DNA from: Pseudomonadota bacterium
GTDB taxonomy: Bacteria; Pseudomonadota; Gammaproteobacteria; Xanthomonadales; Ahniellaceae
Direction of reading: 5' to 3'
Assembly: GCA_022843465.1 (NCBI GenBank)
Contig: JALHNO010000005.1
Location: forward strand, 24,691 to 88,690
DNA length: 64,000 nt
This document shows, piece by piece, positions 55,901 through 63,206 of this stretch. Position numbers and translations under genes: made by a program. A model generated the notes under the pieces. The model was not told where the DNA came from, did not search any database, and was given only the letters and a program-made list of their open reading frames with translations. The first letter of the stretch is position 1, and each line of letters begins with the position of its first letter.

Positions 55901-58900
55901 TTCCGGGACCCAATGTCGACACCACCAGTTGCTTTGCTGGTTGGACCAGTCCGCTGCCGGTGGCTGTATCGGCCAATGACAATCACATCGATGCCTGTGT
56001 GGTCGGTCCAATCGCCGCTGTGGCCTCGGGTGTAGTCAATACCGGTACCGCCAGCAGTCCGACCGGGCCCTCGTCCGATACCTCGGTTGCACGCTATGGG
56101 ATCACCGGGATTTCTCTGCAGAAGACTGCTGACGTCAGCATTTATGGGTACGTCGGGCAGGTCATCTCCTATAGCTTTCTGGTCACCAATACGGGCAACG
56201 CCGTACTCACCGGCCCGGTCGTGATCAGCGACAATCTAACCAGCAACGAGTCCTGCCCGGCGCTGAGCACGATCGGAGACCTGGACAATTTCTTTGATCC
56301 TGGCGAGTCGATTGTCTGCAGTGCGACCTATACGATCGTGCAGGCCGATGCCGACTCGGGTTCTGTGACCAACGTTGCGACCGCGTCGGCGGGCGGCGCT
56401 ACATCGGCGCCTGACGATGTCACCATCACCTATTCGCCGCCGGTGCTCAATGTCAGCAAGTCGGTGAATCCCAATCCGGTGTCGATCGGCGAGCAGGCGA
56501 CGTACACCATCACCATAACCAATAGCGGGCTCGTCGACACGTCTGCGGACATCATCATTGCTGATACCTTGCCGGAGTTCATCACTTATGTCAGTGCTTC
56601 GGGAACAGACTGGACCTGCAACGGACAGATTCCCCTGAGCTGCACATACTCGGGCCGACTTCTCGCAAATGGGGGTTCGACCTCGCTTGCTCTGCTGGTC
56701 GATGTCGGTGCTGGAACCGTCAACGGAAACAACACCGCCCGTGCCAGCGGTGGCGGTGATCCCTTCTGTCCAGCGGCGCCCGGGGCGGCCTTGGCGCGCT
56801 GCAGCGGGACGGTGATTGTCGGCACTGTACCGGTCATTTTTTCGGACATCTCGGTGCAGATCGAGAACACCGCCCTGGTGGTGCGCTTCGGTACTGCCTC
56901 CGAGGATGGAGCACTCGGGTTTCGTGTGCTTGCCGCGCGCAGTGACAGTGCCGCGCGACAGCCGCTGGAGGCGACGCTGAGCCTGGCGCAGTCGTCCGTG
57001 CTGGCTCCGCAGCGTTACGAAGTGCGCGGCAACTACAGCGGCCAGACCCGGGTGTGGATCGAGGAAGTGTCGATTCTCGGCGAGAGCACGCTGCATGGTC
57101 CGTTTGATGTCGGTACTCGGGTGGGAGAGGCCCAGAGCGATGCTGTGGCGACCGACTGGTCCTCCATCCGCTCGGAGCAGGTTGCGCTGCGCCAGGCGCG
57201 CGGCGTCGCCTTGCAGGCGCGGTTGCTGCGTGCCGGTACGCCTGCCGAGGCAGAGTTGCGTATCAGTGAGTCCGGTTGGGTAAGGCTGCGTTACGAGGAC
57301 TTGCTGGCCCAGGGCGTCGATTGGACTGGCGTACCCGCGGCGCAGATTGAGCTCTTGCGTGGCACCAGGTCACTGCCCCTGCTGATTGAGGGCGGGGCGG
57401 TTTTTGGGCCCGGCGGGAGTTTGGCGTTCCTGGGGGAATCGATCACTGGCAGCCTGTACACACGCACTGCGGTCTATCGACTGCGCGTTGCGTCGGCTGG
57501 CACTCCGATGCCCACGGTCTTTGCCGGTTTGGGTGCCTTGGTCGCCAAGACGGGGGTATCTGATCGGTTCGAACATGCGCCAAATCGGCACTACAATGCC
57601 GCGGCAGACAGTACTGATCCCTGGTTCGCGCACCGCCTTGTGCGCAATGGCGTGCCGATGGCCTCGGTAAGCGAGACGTTCGAACTGCCGGAGAAGTCAG
57701 CGACCTCGGGCGATGAGCGGATAGAAGTCGAGCTCTTTGGCGGTCTGAACTATCCGGCCGAGCCCGACCACAGCGTGAGATTGCGGCTCAACGGCGTCTA
57801 CATCGCCAGTGCGCGTTTTGATGGCATTACCCGCACACTGGTACAGGCAAACCTCAGCGAAGGAATCCTGGTCAGCGGCAGCAACACACTTACGATGGAG
57901 CTCTGGGATGACACCGGGCTGCCAGCAGATGTGGTTTTTCTTGAAGCAATTCGGATCGACTACACGCGCAAGCTGACGGCGGTGAATGAGCGCATCGCAT
58001 TCGCGATTCCGCCGGACAGCGGTTCGGTCAGAGTTGGAGCGGACCGCATCTTCGTTGACAATTTTGACAACGAAGGCAGCATGGCCTGCGCCCTTGCTTC
58101 CGAGTGCACCGGCTATCGGATCAGTGGACTCAGTCGCGGGGACGGCGTCGTGCTGCGCCAGCGAAACGGAGGAACGGTCCAGCTGGCAGCGAAAGCCGTC
58201 GCTACCAGCGACGGCTACGACCTGCAGTTCGCCAGCACGACCGTGTCTGGGGATCGCTTCTGGGTGGAACCCGCAGCAGGCCGCGTGAATCCCCACATCA
58301 CATTGGCGGCACCGGCGGTTGATCCCCTGGCGGGTGGGCCGGCGAACTACCTGATCGTTTCCCACCCAAGTTTCCTCAGTGGTCTTGCGCCGCTGGTGGC
58401 CGCGCGCGAAGCGGAAGGCTTTGCGGTTCGCGTAGTCGATCTGGATGATGTCTACGCGTTCTACAACGACGGTGTGGTCGACCCGGTAGCCATCCAACTG
58501 GCCTTGGCCGATGCCTACGCCCGCCTGGGAACGCGCTATGTCCTGCTGGTCGGCGGCGACACCCTCGACTACTTCAACTATGGTGGCGCGAATTCGCTCA
58601 GCTTCGTGCCCACTCCCTATCGGGTGACCAGCCAGTTCATCCGTTTCGGCGCGGCCGATGGCAGCTATGCTGACATCGACAGCGACGGACTCGCCGATCT
58701 GGCGATCGGCCGATTCCCGGTGCGTACATTGTCGGAGCTGGATGTCCTGATCTCCAAGACCTTGAGCTATCCACTTGCTGATCATCGTGGCAAGGCCTTG
58801 CTGGTCAGCGATCGTGATCAGGGCGAGATGGTCTATAGCGCCCAGTTGGCGCCGATCGGCAACTATCTCGGCAACAGCTGGAACGTCAGTGGTCTGACCC

Positions 58901-59385
58901 TCCAGAATTACCCTGCCGGGGGAGCGTCCCAGGCGCGTGCCGATCTGGTAACGGCCGTGGACAGCGGTCAATCCCTGCTGGCCTTCCTTGGGCACGGGTC
59001 GCCGGGCAACTGGACCTTCGAGGGATTGCTCACTGCGGGTCACGTCTACGCTGGCGTATTCAGCAATGCGACCAAGCCGACTCTGGTATGGAATCTGGGC
59101 TGCTACGGAGCCTATTTTGTCGATCCGTACTACAACACCATTGCCCACGGCATGCTGCTGCAAGGGAATGGCGGCGCTGCCGCGGTGCTGGGTGCCAGTG
59201 GCTTGACCGATGTCAGCAGTGATGTCGCCTGGGTCAATACGCTCGGTCCTGTGCTGGGCGCGGTGCGGCTGGGCGATGCGCTGCGTATTTCACAACGATT
59301 GTTGCACCAGAGCAGCCCGGAGTTTCGCGATATCAGTACCGGCGGCACCTTGCTCGGCGATCCGGCGTTGCGGCTGAACCAGTAG
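52915..59385 (+). CDS. Giant secreted C25 (gingipain-type) peptidase 3 with DUF11-type repeats
   Basis: A 2156-residue exported protein. The N-terminus is long before the hydrophobic segment (ASLALLLLGTLFAGTASAA, about 45-63). A large array of adhesin-like repeats follows: three with openings SKSFTPSTIPVNGTSTLSF, SKAFVPSTIAVNGTSTLTF and AKQFSPSTVLTGGVSTLAF, then DUF11-like units (ISLLKQVS, ISLQKTADVS, LNVSKSVNPNPVSIGEQATYTITITN). The region shared with peptidases 1 and 2 starts near 1310. The peptidase has GGDTLDYFNYGG, His2027 (LGHGSPGNW) and Cys2063 (WNLGCYGAYF), and ends LLGDPALRLNQ. A GTG at 52915 behind AGAGGT is the best start. The lasso-peptide cluster begins 123 bp downstream. Confidence 0.84.
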   Translation: MTALQHTKFPTAGQPARLRLPSGPIRLSDRVLQTFVGRRKTHQLASLALLLLGTLFAGTASAALTVQPITWNIIGLDSNNVTVGPNRFPGGARVCTDATPSNGSVTVTWNWTSADPFIDLRVGSQNPVILAPLAANSCADAYFEVEIVRNSAAYNHTRRYRIDADDADPGVSSSPIPRELLVERLISQSRNSISDIQYGTTIPGLTSVAAGGALNLVVGNTYFIRLIGGTATQGYEQLETFIGFKNTVFRVLDVDSTFPADSSATVSSPTDTLYLDGCVWENDIDSPNYLSCLSTGKAGGSPVAITYQVQIISGGGTTETLNSLFHDFSGSSYHYNADYSSSARFANILDPTTSTISKSFTPSTIPVNGTSTLSFVIGNPNAFSVSGYSLIDNLPAGVVVAAPVTTSTSGCGTAPTFAPTAGATSLSFSNGTVGAGSSCTFTVQVTSAATGTYNNTTEFLLIDGISTTRTASASLVVNNMPAPPACTNGLELATWRMEPAAGTSTPPLFTFKSSLASSATASYSGTGTQIISTVARTGAAVNYWQVTGGWPPNATGFPNPAAPYFEFVLDTTNFTAARIAFDYKVDDNWANAANNHLYVYSSANGGAFTNLSDTTGFTKNDPFVNRADNAATTGSSTTTFRINVVGQQQNTAQFLLDNIVITGCAVPRQPPLSKAFVPSTIAVNGTSTLTFTLGNENNIALTGAGFTDVLPTGIQVAATPAVSSTCGTWSPAPVAGATTLTFSGGTIPARVGTTNGSCTLSVNVTATSAGSRTNVSGPISTTQTGTNSGPTGFGTASLTAISPPVIAKQFSPSTVLTGGVSTLAFTITNPNPSNAIAGVAFSDTFPVAPGAMVVAATPAPNNTCSPAGTWTTTPGAASVSLTGAGVPAGGSCTVRVNVLAPSPAVGTYNNTSGNVSHLVNGVSVNGNTASASLLVNPASPGISLLKQVSTNASGPWSSYLAVPLGTPLFYQFTVENTGDVALVMPASPGYVTDVSVPGPNVDTTSCFAGWTSPLPVAVSANDNHIDACVVGPIAAVASGVVNTGTASSPTGPSSDTSVARYGITGISLQKTADVSIYGYVGQVISYSFLVTNTGNAVLTGPVVISDNLTSNESCPALSTIGDLDNFFDPGESIVCSATYTIVQADADSGSVTNVATASAGGATSAPDDVTITYSPPVLNVSKSVNPNPVSIGEQATYTITITNSGLVDTSADIIIADTLPEFITYVSASGTDWTCNGQIPLSCTYSGRLLANGGSTSLALLVDVGAGTVNGNNTARASGGGDPFCPAAPGAALARCSGTVIVGTVPVIFSDISVQIENTALVVRFGTASEDGALGFRVLAARSDSAARQPLEATLSLAQSSVLAPQRYEVRGNYSGQTRVWIEEVSILGESTLHGPFDVGTRVGEAQSDAVATDWSSIRSEQVALRQARGVALQARLLRAGTPAEAELRISESGWVRLRYEDLLAQGVDWTGVPAAQIELLRGTRSLPLLIEGGAVFGPGGSLAFLGESITGSLYTRTAVYRLRVASAGTPMPTVFAGLGALVAKTGVSDRFEHAPNRHYNAAADSTDPWFAHRLVRNGVPMASVSETFELPEKSATSGDERIEVELFGGLNYPAEPDHSVRLRLNGVYIASARFDGITRTLVQANLSEGILVSGSNTLTMELWDDTGLPADVVFLEAIRIDYTRKLTAVNERIAFAIPPDSGSVRVGADRIFVDNFDNEGSMACALASECTGYRISGLSRGDGVVLRQRNGGTVQLAAKAVATSDGYDLQFASTTVSGDRFWVEPAAGRVNPHITLAAPAVDPLAGGPANYLIVSHPSFLSGLAPLVAAREAEGFAVRVVDLDDVYAFYNDGVVDPVAIQLALADAYARLGTRYVLLVGGDTLDYFNYGGANSLSFVPTPYRVTSQFIRFGAADGSYADIDSDGLADLAIGRFPVRTLSELDVLISKTLSYPLADHRGKALLVSDRDQGEMVYSAQLAPIGNYLGNSWNVSGLTLQNYPAGGASQARADLVTAVDSGQSLLAFLGHGSPGNWTFEGLLTAGHVYAGVFSNATKPTLVWNLGCYGAYFVDPYYNTIAHGMLLQGNGGAAAVLGASGLTDVSSDVAWVNTLGPVLGAVRLGDALRISQRLLHQSSPEFRDISTGGTLLGDPALRLNQ

Positions 59386-59508
59386 GGCGTTGGCGGGCGG
59401 AGCAGCGAGGCGGTTGGCGCGTCGTCGTTCCACACGTCGCGCCCAGCCCTGATTCCCGGATGGGTCGGCACCGGCGACTTTCCGGGTGGCGTTCAATAAG
59501 CTGCTTGC

Positions 59509-61239
59509 ATGGGTGCATTCTTTCTCACTGTGGATTGGAGTGGTGCGGCGGCTGATACCGCCGCCATTGCACGAGCGCAGTCGGCGTTACGTGGTTTTGC
59601 GCCGTTCGGGTTTGAGTCAATCAGTGCCGCGGGCGTCCTGCTGGTTGTTGCGCGTGATCGCGATCAGCCGGGCCTTGAGCGGTTCGGTGATGATCTGGTT
59701 GTGCTCGACGGCGCGCTCAGCGCGGCCTGCCGTCGTGCCTTGCAGCAAGCCTTGGGCCTTCCGCGCCAGTCAGATGCGCGAATTGTGCTGGCTGCTTTCG
59801 ACCGCTGGGGCATCGACGCGGCCAGCCGTCTCGATGGACGATTCGCACTGGTTGTGGTTCAACGGACCCACGATCAGGTATGGATCCTGCGTGATGGTCT
59901 CGGCCAGCGTGGGCTGCATGTTCGCGAAGCGGGCGATCGCTTGCATGTGGCAACCAGAGCCAGCGTCTTGCTGAGGGCGGCGGACCTGCCGATGCTGGAG
60001 GACCCGCTGTCCGTGGCTGCCTATTTTGCGCTGCGGGCACCGCCAACGGGCGCTGGTTACTGGTTGGGGGTGCGGGCAGTTGCTGCCGGCGAGTGCCTGG
60101 CGTGGACTGGGCGTCGGCTGCATTCAAGCAAGCAGAACTTCGATGTCCCACTGGCACCTGCACGATTCTCTTCGGACGCCGATGCGGTCGATGCCTGGGA
60201 CTCGGTCCTGCGCGGCGCATGTGCCCGCGCGCTGGCGGAGTCGGTACAACCAGGGCTACTCCTGTCCGGAGGTATCGACTCGAGTGCGATCGCCGCAAGC
60301 TCGGTGTCCGCGCGGCCGAATCTGGTCGCGTGCTACTGGAGATTGAGCGCATTTCCGACGGCTGATGAATGCGCCTATTCGAGCGCGACAGCGGCATGGC
60401 TGGGGCTGCGCACACTATCCATCGATGGTGAGCAGCACGCACCCCTGGCGCGGCTCGATTGCTGGCGGGTTGAAGATGAGTCGCCTCACTCGAATCCTTA
60501 CAGATGGCTGCATCATCATCTTTTTGAGCAAGCGGCTGGGCACGGCATCGACACCCTGCTATCGGGAAACTTCGGCGATCATCTGTATCCGGATCGGCTT
60601 CCCGCGTGGTCGTGGTCGGGTACGTTCGGGCAACGGCCGCGACAACTGCTGGATCGCTTTCCCACGCTGATGCGCGGGCTGCGCCGGTTGTTGGGGCGTT
60701 ATCCCGCGCTGCCGCGTTGGCTGGCGGAAACCTGGCGACAACCGCTGCAGAGCGCCTATATCGGCGCCGGCCATCCTTTGTTGGCCGTCGAAGCGGAGCT
60801 CGATGCCGAGCTGGGCCGTCGTCACAGCTCGAGTTTTGGCCTTGATCTGCGATTTCCCTACCGCGATGTCGAGGTCATCCGATTCATGGCCTCGCTGCCA
60901 GCGCATTTCAGTGTGCGCGACGGTGCTCGGAAATGGATCACCCGCGAGGCAATGCGTGATCGATTGCCCGAGCGCGTTCGCACCCGGGCAAAGGCTGGCA
61001 GTCTGGAGCCGTTTTTTCGCAAGGCGATTCTTGGAGACGCCAACGCGCTGGTGCAACGATTGCTTCGTGATCCGGGGGCAAAATGGCCGCGTTACGTCAT
61101 GCCGGAACAACTATGGGCGGCCGTCGCGCAGCCCGCCACCGAGGCGGAATTGCTGCTGATCTGGCTAGCCGTCAGTTATGAACTTTGGTGGCGTGCGCAC
61201 GCCGGGCTTGGCCCTGCCGTGCTAGCATCCGAGCCCTGA
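59509..61239 (+). CDS. Lasso peptide cyclase (asparagine synthetase B-like, lasso C)
   Basis: A 576-residue cytoplasmic protein built like asparagine synthetase B. The N-terminal half (about 1-215) is glutaminase-like but begins MGAFFLTVDW, without the catalytic Cys2. The C-terminal half is the AMP-forming domain, with the PP-loop LLSGGIDSSAIAASS (SGGIDS at 253-258), LSGNFGDHLYPDRL, and SSFGLDLRFPYRDVEVIRFMASLPAHFSVRDGARKWITREAMRDRLPERVRTRAKAG. In lasso clusters this enzyme activates an Asp or Glu side chain as an AMP ester so that the new N-terminus of the core attacks it and closes the ring. It is the first gene of the cluster and lies 26 bp ahead of the precursor gene. Confidence 0.85.
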   Translation: MGAFFLTVDWSGAAADTAAIARAQSALRGFAPFGFESISAAGVLLVVARDRDQPGLERFGDDLVVLDGALSAACRRALQQALGLPRQSDARIVLAAFDRWGIDAASRLDGRFALVVVQRTHDQVWILRDGLGQRGLHVREAGDRLHVATRASVLLRAADLPMLEDPLSVAAYFALRAPPTGAGYWLGVRAVAAGECLAWTGRRLHSSKQNFDVPLAPARFSSDADAVDAWDSVLRGACARALAESVQPGLLLSGGIDSSAIAASSVSARPNLVACYWRLSAFPTADECAYSSATAAWLGLRTLSIDGEQHAPLARLDCWRVEDESPHSNPYRWLHHHLFEQAAGHGIDTLLSGNFGDHLYPDRLPAWSWSGTFGQRPRQLLDRFPTLMRGLRRLLGRYPALPRWLAETWRQPLQSAYIGAGHPLLAVEAELDAELGRRHSSSFGLDLRFPYRDVEVIRFMASLPAHFSVRDGARKWITREAMRDRLPERVRTRAKAGSLEPFFRKAILGDANALVQRLLRDPGAKWPRYVMPEQLWAAVAQPATEAELLLIWLAVSYELWWRAHAGLGPAVLASEP

Positions 61240-61265
61240 GCAGCAACCAATTCAGAGACTGGCTA

Positions 61266-61442
61266 GTGAATGAGCAGGTGAAAAAACCGGGGGCAGCCGA
61301 GGATGGGACAGCAACTCGCCTCCCTTACACGGCACCATTGCTTTCGGAACTGGGCGAGTTGCGGGATATCACGTTGGGCGCTTCCCCTGGAATCGGTGAT
61401 TCCGGTGGCACCCAGACACAGAGATGTCCCGGCTGCCCCTGA
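61266..61442 (+). CDS. Lasso peptide precursor (lasso A), predicted
   Basis: A 58-residue peptide starting with GTG at 61266. The leader contains LPYTAPLLSELGELRDITLG, an exact fit to the lasso leader motif YxxPxLx3Gx5T, with Thr at position -2 of the predicted cut. The core is then 21 residues: it opens GASPGIGD, continues SGGTQTQ and ends RCPGCP. Gly1 and the only acidic residue, Asp8, predict an eight-residue macrolactam ring. Cys17 and Cys20 in the tail form a CPGC motif, so a tail disulfide or a metal site is possible. The gene sits between the cyclase and kinase genes; the kinase ATG lies inside its last codons. Only a weak ribosome binding site is seen, and starts upstream within the cyclase gene are conceivable. 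Confidence 0.8.
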   Translation: MNEQVKKPGAAEDGTATRLPYTAPLLSELGELRDITLGASPGIGDSGGTQTQRCPGCP

Positions 61443-62389
61443 GCGCAGAAACTGCGCTGGCTCCGGCTGCGCGTTTCAATTCCATTCGAATTCATGCCGA
61501 AATCCCGGGCTTGCTGGGATCTGCGATCCCGGTGGCGCGCATAGTCCGCACCGACATTCTGTTTCCTTCGGGCGTCGTGGTTCCGCTTCCGGGTTGCAAC
61601 TTCATGCCTGTGCCTGCACCGGGTTCAGCGGCTGAGATTTTCGGGACTGCAACAGGCTCGGCGGCGGCCGATTTTGTCGGCAGTGGTTGGCTTGGCCAGA
61701 CACTGCATGCTTTTGAGTGCTGGCATGATGCGCTTGGGCAGCGCGTACTTTTCGACGACGGAGCGGCGTTCTGGGTCAGTGCGGACGGCGATCACATTGC
61801 TGTCAATGCCACAGCGAACGATTGTCCGCACCGCGACGAACTGCTGCTCGGCCCGGCCCTGATGCTCGCGCTGGCGGCCCGTGGTGTCTTCGGGTTGCAT
61901 GCCTCCTCCATTCTGGGTTCAGAGGGCGCTGTCACCCTGCTTGGGCCATCGGGATCGGGCAAGTCAAGTCTGGCTCGTTACGCGGTTTCGCAAGGCGCAC
62001 TCCGGCTCAGTGATGATGTGACCCCGCTGGCGCGTCTGGATGTCGGCATGCGTGTGCTCCCACGTTTTCCGCAACTCAAACTGGCGCCGATCCTGATGGT
62101 TGATGACCTCGAGCTGCCCCTGGCCGCCCTGGTCTGGGTGGAGATTGGTGCGGGCCCGCTGGCGCTTACGCGGATGCGCGATGTCGAAGCTTCGCGCTGC
62201 CTGTTGCGTGATACGGTTGCTGCGCGGTTGTTCGCGCCCAGGCTGCTCTCGCGACATCTTGATTTCTGTGCCGACCTGGCGATACGCGCTCCGGCCTGGC
62301 ACCTCAACATGCCGCGTGTCGAGCCTGCGCAACAGACCCGCATATTTGATCAGGCTTATCGCCTGCTGCGCGGATTGGGGTTGCCGTGA
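61424..62389 (+). CDS. HPr kinase-like protein of the lasso cluster (putative tailoring kinase)
   Basis: A 321-residue protein with a C-terminal HPr kinase/phosphorylase-like domain: GLHASSILGSEGAVTLLGPSGSGKSSLARYAV with the P-loop at about 174-182, then GALRLSDDVTPLA with the acidic pair. The N-terminal half is unassigned and family-specific. Related kinases in Firmicute lasso clusters phosphorylate the C-terminal Ser of the precursor core. The core here ends in Pro, so any phosphorylation must hit Ser3, Ser9, Thr12 or Thr14, or another target. Its ATG overlaps the precursor stop by 19 bp and its stop overlaps the B2 gene (GTGA), so the cluster is translated as a unit. Confidence 0.8.
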   Translation: MSRLPLSAETALAPAARFNSIRIHAEIPGLLGSAIPVARIVRTDILFPSGVVVPLPGCNFMPVPAPGSAAEIFGTATGSAAADFVGSGWLGQTLHAFECWHDALGQRVLFDDGAAFWVSADGDHIAVNATANDCPHRDELLLGPALMLALAARGVFGLHASSILGSEGAVTLLGPSGSGKSSLARYAVSQGALRLSDDVTPLARLDVGMRVLPRFPQLKLAPILMVDDLELPLAALVWVEIGAGPLALTRMRDVEASRCLLRDTVAARLFAPRLLSRHLDFCADLAIRAPAWHLNMPRVEPAQQTRIFDQAYRLLRGLGLP

Positions 62390-62778
62390 CTTCGGTGCCG
62401 CGCATCTGGTGGTCACTGTGCGGCTGGCGCTGGTGGCGCAATGCCGGTGCCGAGGTGGCGCGTCGTGTCGCACCGGTTGCCAGCGCGGACGATGCTGAAT
62501 CGGTTCGCTTGCTGAGCCGATACCTGCTCCGGATCGAGCGAACTGCGCGCTGGGTGCCAGGCAGTCGCTGTCTTGATCGCGCCCTGGCCTTGATCGAATG
62601 CGCAGCCGCCGAAGGGGTGACGGCGCAATTGTGCGTCGGTGTCCGGCGGGTAGATCAGCAACTCAGGGCGCATGCCTGGGTGCAGGCCGGCGAGATCATC
62701 ATCGATCCCGACCCGCAGGCCGTGTCACGATTCGTCCGACTGCAGGCGCACCAGCCGGGTCTGGAGTTCGACCGATGA
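62386..62778 (+). CDS. Lasso leader peptidase (lasso B2, transglutaminase-like)
   Basis: A 130-residue protein matching the separate protease half of lasso B. The catalytic triad of the transglutaminase-like fold is visible: Cys62 in GSRCLDRALALIECAAAEG, His96 in LRAHAWVQAGEIIIDP and Asp107 in the same block. The protein cuts the leader from the precursor after the recognition protein has bound it. GTG at 62386 overlaps the kinase stop, and its own stop overlaps the B1 start by four bases (ATGA). Length is normal for free-standing B2. Confidence 0.85.
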   Translation: MTSVPRIWWSLCGWRWWRNAGAEVARRVAPVASADDAESVRLLSRYLLRIERTARWVPGSRCLDRALALIECAAAEGVTAQLCVGVRRVDQQLRAHAWVQAGEIIIDPDPQAVSRFVRLQAHQPGLEFDR

Positions 62779-63065
62779 ATGCACAGTCGCCACGTTACCG
62801 ACTCGCGCCCGGTGTTCTGGCGCAAACCGCGCTCGACGAGGCGGTGTTGCTCGACGCGCGTGCCGGGGCCTACTTCGGCGCCAATGCCAGCGCCACCCTG
62901 ATCCTGCGCGAATTGCTTGCCGGCTCTGATGTGGACGTGATCGTCCAGCGGGTCCACCAGAAGTTCGAGCAGGACGCGGCAACCATTCGTGCCGACGTGA
63001 TCGCCTGTCTCGACGATTGGCTGCTTCGCGGCCTGATCGTCCCGACCGCGTCGGATACGCGCTGA
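62775..63065 (+). CDS. PqqD-like RiPP recognition element protein (lasso B1)
   Basis: A 96-residue winged-helix protein of the PqqD family, the leader-binding element in RiPP pathways. Features: YRLAPGVLAQTALDEAVLLDARAGAYFGANASATLILRELLAG, then DVDVIVQRVHQKFEQDAATIRADVIACLDDWLLRGLI. It is expected to hold the YxxPxL part of the leader and present the precursor to B2 and the cyclase. It is the last gene of the cluster. An inverted repeat follows within 40 bp. Confidence 0.87.
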   Translation: MNAQSPRYRLAPGVLAQTALDEAVLLDARAGAYFGANASATLILRELLAGSDVDVIVQRVHQKFEQDAATIRADVIACLDDWLLRGLIVPTASDTR

Positions 63066-63091
63066 GGCTGATCCTGGGTGACCGCCAATGA

Positions 63092-63132
63092 TCCGCTGTC
63101 GCGCTGCTGAACAATCGCTGCGCGACAGCGGA
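63092..63132 (+). terminator. Long inverted repeat after the lasso cluster
   Basis: TCCGCTGTCGCG (63092-63103) and CGCGACAGCGGA (63121-63132) form a perfect 12-bp stem with a 17-base loop. It begins 27 bp after the last lasso gene. There is no T tract. It probably ends or attenuates the lasso transcript before the ThrE-like gene. Confidence 0.5.
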
Positions 63133-63206
63133 CTTCGCCGCGAATGCCCGCAGATGTGCATTGCCTGGGTGCGCGGAAGGGTTACCCTCGCAGCCCGGAG
63201 ACCGCC

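Noticed and set aside
61185-61265. A longer lasso precursor starting inside the cyclase gene
   Set aside because: The extra residues overlap the cyclase C-terminus and look like a shadow of it. The GTG at 61266 gives a leader of normal length with the motif well placed.
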